DNA of 6,904 nt from contig JAUJLZ010000095.1 in assembly GCA_030447125.1 (NCBI GenBank), positions 1-6,904 of the forward strand, given 5' to 3'. The stretch comes from Acidimicrobiales bacterium (lineage in GTDB: Bacteria; Actinomycetota; Acidimicrobiia; Acidimicrobiales; CADCSY01). Positions 4,919 to 6,904 of this stretch are shown piece by piece; position 1 is the first letter of the stretch; the number at the start of each line of letters is the position of its first letter. The notes below the pieces were generated by a model. The model ran no database searches, had not been told where the DNA came from, and worked only from the letters and a program-made list of their open reading frames with translations. The translations under genes were made by a program, and so were the position numbers.

Positions 4919-6282
4919 GCGAGCTGGCGCTTCCCAACCCGGTGGACGCCATCGGCGAGGGCCTGGGCAACGCCGCCTCCAAGGCGGCCGAGTCGGCCTT
5001 CGAGTTCTTCATGACCCGCCTGGCCCAGGCCATGGCCAACGCCGCCAACACCGTGGTGAGCCAGGTGCTGCACTACCTGGACTCCTCCTCCACGGTGAGC
5101 CTGGACCAGGGCTGGTGGGCGGGACGGCGGGCCCAGGAGATCTGGGCCTCGGTGCTGACCTTCGCCGGCGCCCTGCTGCTGCTGTTCGTGCTGGCCGCCA
5201 TCGTCCAGGGCCTGGTCCGCGGCGACGTCGGGGCCATGGTGCGCACCGCCGCGGTGGAGGCCCCGCTGTCGGTGTTCGCCATGGTGGCCATCACCACCGT
5301 GACCGGGGTGCTGCTGGCCGCCACCGACGGGGTGTCGTCGTGGGTGCTGGCCGGTGCGCCGGAGAACATCGCCGCCGCCTTCCAGTTCGGCGAGCCGGAG
5401 AGCATCCTCAGCTTCGGGCTGTTCGGGTTCATCCTCATCCCGGCGTTCATCCTCGCCGCCATCCTGGTGTGGATCGAGCTGGCCGTGCGCTCGGCGCTCA
5501 TCTACCTGCTGCTGGCCTTCTCGCCCCTGGTGCTGGCCGTGCGGGTGTGGCCGGCGCTGTCGGGTGCCTGGCACCAGCTGTGTCGCATCGGCCTGGCCCT
5601 CATCGCCAGCAAGTTCGTCATCGCCCTGGCGCTCGGCCTCGGTTCGGTGGCGCTGTCCGGAGGGGGCCCGGGCAACCTCGGTGCGCCGGGGCCCAACCCC
5701 AACGACGTGGGCACCCAGGTGGGCCTCAGCGTGGGAGGACTGGTGGTGGGCCTGTCGCTCATGGTCCTGGCCGCCTTCGCCCCGTTCGTGGTGCTCAAGC
5801 TGTTCCCGGTGTTCGAGGCGGCCCTGGTGGCCCAGGGCATCAGCCGGGGCCCGATGCGCGCCGCCCACACCGGGGCGCAAAGCGCCTACTACGCCCAGGG
5901 CCTCCGCCGCCTGGCCGGCACCGGTGGCGGCCAGGCGGCGTCCGGTGCTGCGGAGAACCCGTCGATGTCGTCGGGCGGCGACGGGGCGCCTTCCCGGCCC
6001 GGCAGCGCCGGTATTGCCGGCGGCTCGGGTGGCGGCGGCCCTGCCGGCGACAACGGCCACGGCAGCCCGGGTGCGCAGGGAGGCAACGGCCGGTACCCCC
6101 GGGGTCGGACCGAATCCGGAGGTGCGGCGAACCTCCAAGGCCCCATTGGCGGTGCCCGGCGGTCGGGCGTCGCCGCCGCCGCCCCCGCGGTTCCGGTGGG
6201 TCTGGCCACCACGGCGGCCGGCGAAGGGGCCAAGCGGATCCGGAACCTGGCCGATTCCAGCGACAACGGGAGCACACCATGA
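4915..6282 (+). CDS. VirB6/TrbL-like polytopic membrane channel protein with Gly-rich tail (455 aa)
   Basis: GTG 4915 overlaps the preceding TGA and has GAGG at 4904-4907 in good position. Residues 16-55 form an amphipathic Ala-rich helix. Six hydrophobic helices follow at about 76-100, 112-137, 163-187, 191-210, 223-247 and 270-298. The segment around residues 189-215 (AVRSALIYLLLAFSPLVLAV, then RVWPA) looks like the conserved core of VirB6/TrbL-type inner-membrane proteins, which form part of the substrate path in conjugative secretion systems. After residue 335 the protein is a low-complexity tail of Gly, Ser, Ala and Pro, ending in a basic patch (AKRIRN). This tail is probably disordered and could contact soluble partners. 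Its place between a lipoprotein and an SCO6880-family gene supports the T4SS role. VirB6-like proteins diverge strongly, so the assignment rests on topology and context. Confidence 0.8.
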   Translation: MSELALPNPVDAIGEGLGNAASKAAESAFEFFMTRLAQAMANAANTVVSQVLHYLDSSSTVSLDQGWWAGRRAQEIWASVLTFAGALLLLFVLAAIVQGLVRGDVGAMVRTAAVEAPLSVFAMVAITTVTGVLLAATDGVSSWVLAGAPENIAAAFQFGEPESILSFGLFGFILIPAFILAAILVWIELAVRSALIYLLLAFSPLVLAVRVWPALSGAWHQLCRIGLALIASKFVIALALGLGSVALSGGGPGNLGAPGPNPNDVGTQVGLSVGGLVVGLSLMVLAAFAPFVVLKLFPVFEAALVAQGISRGPMRAAHTGAQSAYYAQGLRRLAGTGGGQAASGAAENPSMSSGGDGAPSRPGSAGIAGGSGGGGPAGDNGHGSPGAQGGNGRYPRGRTESGGAANLQGPIGGARRSGVAAAAPAVPVGLATTAAGEGAKRIRNLADSSDNGSTP

Positions 6283-6904
6283 ACCAGCGCACCTACCGCC
6301 TCGCTCCTCGGGACCGCACCGGGTGGTTCCTGGGCCTGGACGGACCCCAGGTCATCACCTTGGGCTCGGCCCTGGTGGTGGGCGCCCCGGCCCTCAGCGC
6401 CGGCGTGCCCTTGCCCCTGGTGGGGGCCGTGGTGGTCGGTGCCGCCGTGTCGGCGCTGGTCCGCCTGGGCGGCCGGCCGCTCATCGTGTGTCTGCCCTCG
6501 GCCTGGCGGTGGTGGCGCCATCGGCGGGGCCGGAGCTGGTTCGCCCCGGTCACCGCGCTCAACGCCGCCCCGGCGACCACCCCGGCGTTGCCCCCGCCGC
6601 TGGACACCCAGGTGGTGACGGCGGCACCCGGGCCCGGCGGGGCGGACATGGCCGTGGTCGTCGACCAGCTGGCGGGGACGTGCGCCGCCAGCGTGCGGGT
6701 CTCGGGCCGCCAGTTCGCCCTGGTGGAGCGGGGCGAGCAGGACGCCCTGTTGGCCATGTGGGGCGACGCCCTGGGGGCGCTGTGCCGGGAGCGCTCGCCG
6801 GTGGCCGAGGTGCGCTGGAGCGAGTGGGCGGCGCCGGCAGGCATGGAGCAACAACACGCCTACCTGGCCGAGCACGCCATCGACGACGTGGCCGATCCCG
6901 CCGT
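6279..6904 (+). CDS. SCO6880-family conjugation/secretion protein, N-terminal 208 residues (3' end outside window)
   Basis: ATG 6279 overlaps the preceding stop (ATGA) and has GGGAG at 6268-6272. The frame stays open to the window edge. The N-terminus (YRLAPRDRTGWFLGLDGPQ) leads into a hydrophobic hairpin at about residues 25-62. Then comes a basic, Trp-rich stretch (WRWWRHRRGRSWF, 76-88), and a cytoplasmic part with VSGRQFALVERGEQDALLAMWG (141-162) and SPVAEVRW (173-180). This layout and these motifs match proteins NCBI calls 'SCO6880 family', found beside T4SS-like genes in Streptomyces. The membrane hairpin recalls PrgI/VirB3-type subunits, which dock the VirB4 ATPase at the membrane. That functional comparison is inference. 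The rest of the protein and the expected ATPases are not in the window. Confidence 0.83.
   Translation, partial: MNQRTYRLAPRDRTGWFLGLDGPQVITLGSALVVGAPALSAGVPLPLVGAVVVGAAVSALVRLGGRPLIVCLPSAWRWWRHRRGRSWFAPVTALNAAPATTPALPPPLDTQVVTAAPGPGGADMAVVVDQLAGTCAASVRVSGRQFALVERGEQDALLAMWGDALGALCRERSPVAEVRWSEWAAPAGMEQQHAYLAEHAIDDVADPA

Noticed and set aside
4855..6138. 427-residue antisense open frame over the VirB6-like gene
   Set aside because: The composition is a run of His, Gln, Gly and Arg typical of the complement of a GC-rich coding frame. It has no recognisable domain, and the sense frame has clear membrane helices and coupled start/stop signals.

Overview
The window comes from a very GC-rich genome (above 70% by eye, nearly every third codon position G or C) with tightly overlapping genes. 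This fits an Actinomycetota bacterium. The style of the pilus and secretion proteins suggests Acidimicrobiia or a streptomycete-like lineage, but I cannot place it further. All supported genes lie on the + strand.

Region 1 (2-3180) is the end of a Tad/Flp pilus type cluster. It holds the C-terminal 104 residues of a TadE/TadG-like pilus-assembly protein. This is translationally coupled (ATGA overlap) to a 955-residue multidomain membrane protein. In order, that protein has three predicted membrane helices, an external LysM domain, a Pro/Ser/Thr/Ala-rich linker, a fourth membrane helix, a cytoplasmic alpha/beta region that looks like a P-loop-less FtsK/EccC-type domain, an OmpR/SARP-type winged helix and a BTAD domain. 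It could link the cell wall to transcription across the membrane.

Region 2 (3181-3833) is a roughly 650-base break between operons. Inside it is one well-supported small gene (3383-3514). It has a near-ideal ribosome binding site and encodes a 43-residue, Lys/Pro-rich protein with two near-identical 12-residue repeats. A hairpin follows right after its stop codon. The 319 bases after it hold no convincing gene, but they contain a G-quadruplex-type motif and a nested inverted repeat just upstream of the next operon.

Region 3 (3834-6904, continuing past the window) is the start of a type IV secretion or conjugation-like operon. Its genes encode a VirB2-like candidate pilin with a signal peptide, a lipoprotein with a predicted external domain, a VirB6/TrbL-like polytopic channel protein with a Gly-rich tail, and the N-terminus of an SCO6880-family protein. 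Every junction is a 4-base ATGA or GTGA overlap, so the proteins are probably made in step and assembled into one envelope complex. The expected VirB4-like ATPase and TraG/VirD4-like coupling protein would lie downstream, outside the window.

Taken together, the window is the junction between a Tad pilus module and a T4SS-like module, with a LysM-BTAD transmembrane regulator candidate and an unrecognised repeat-containing microprotein between them.
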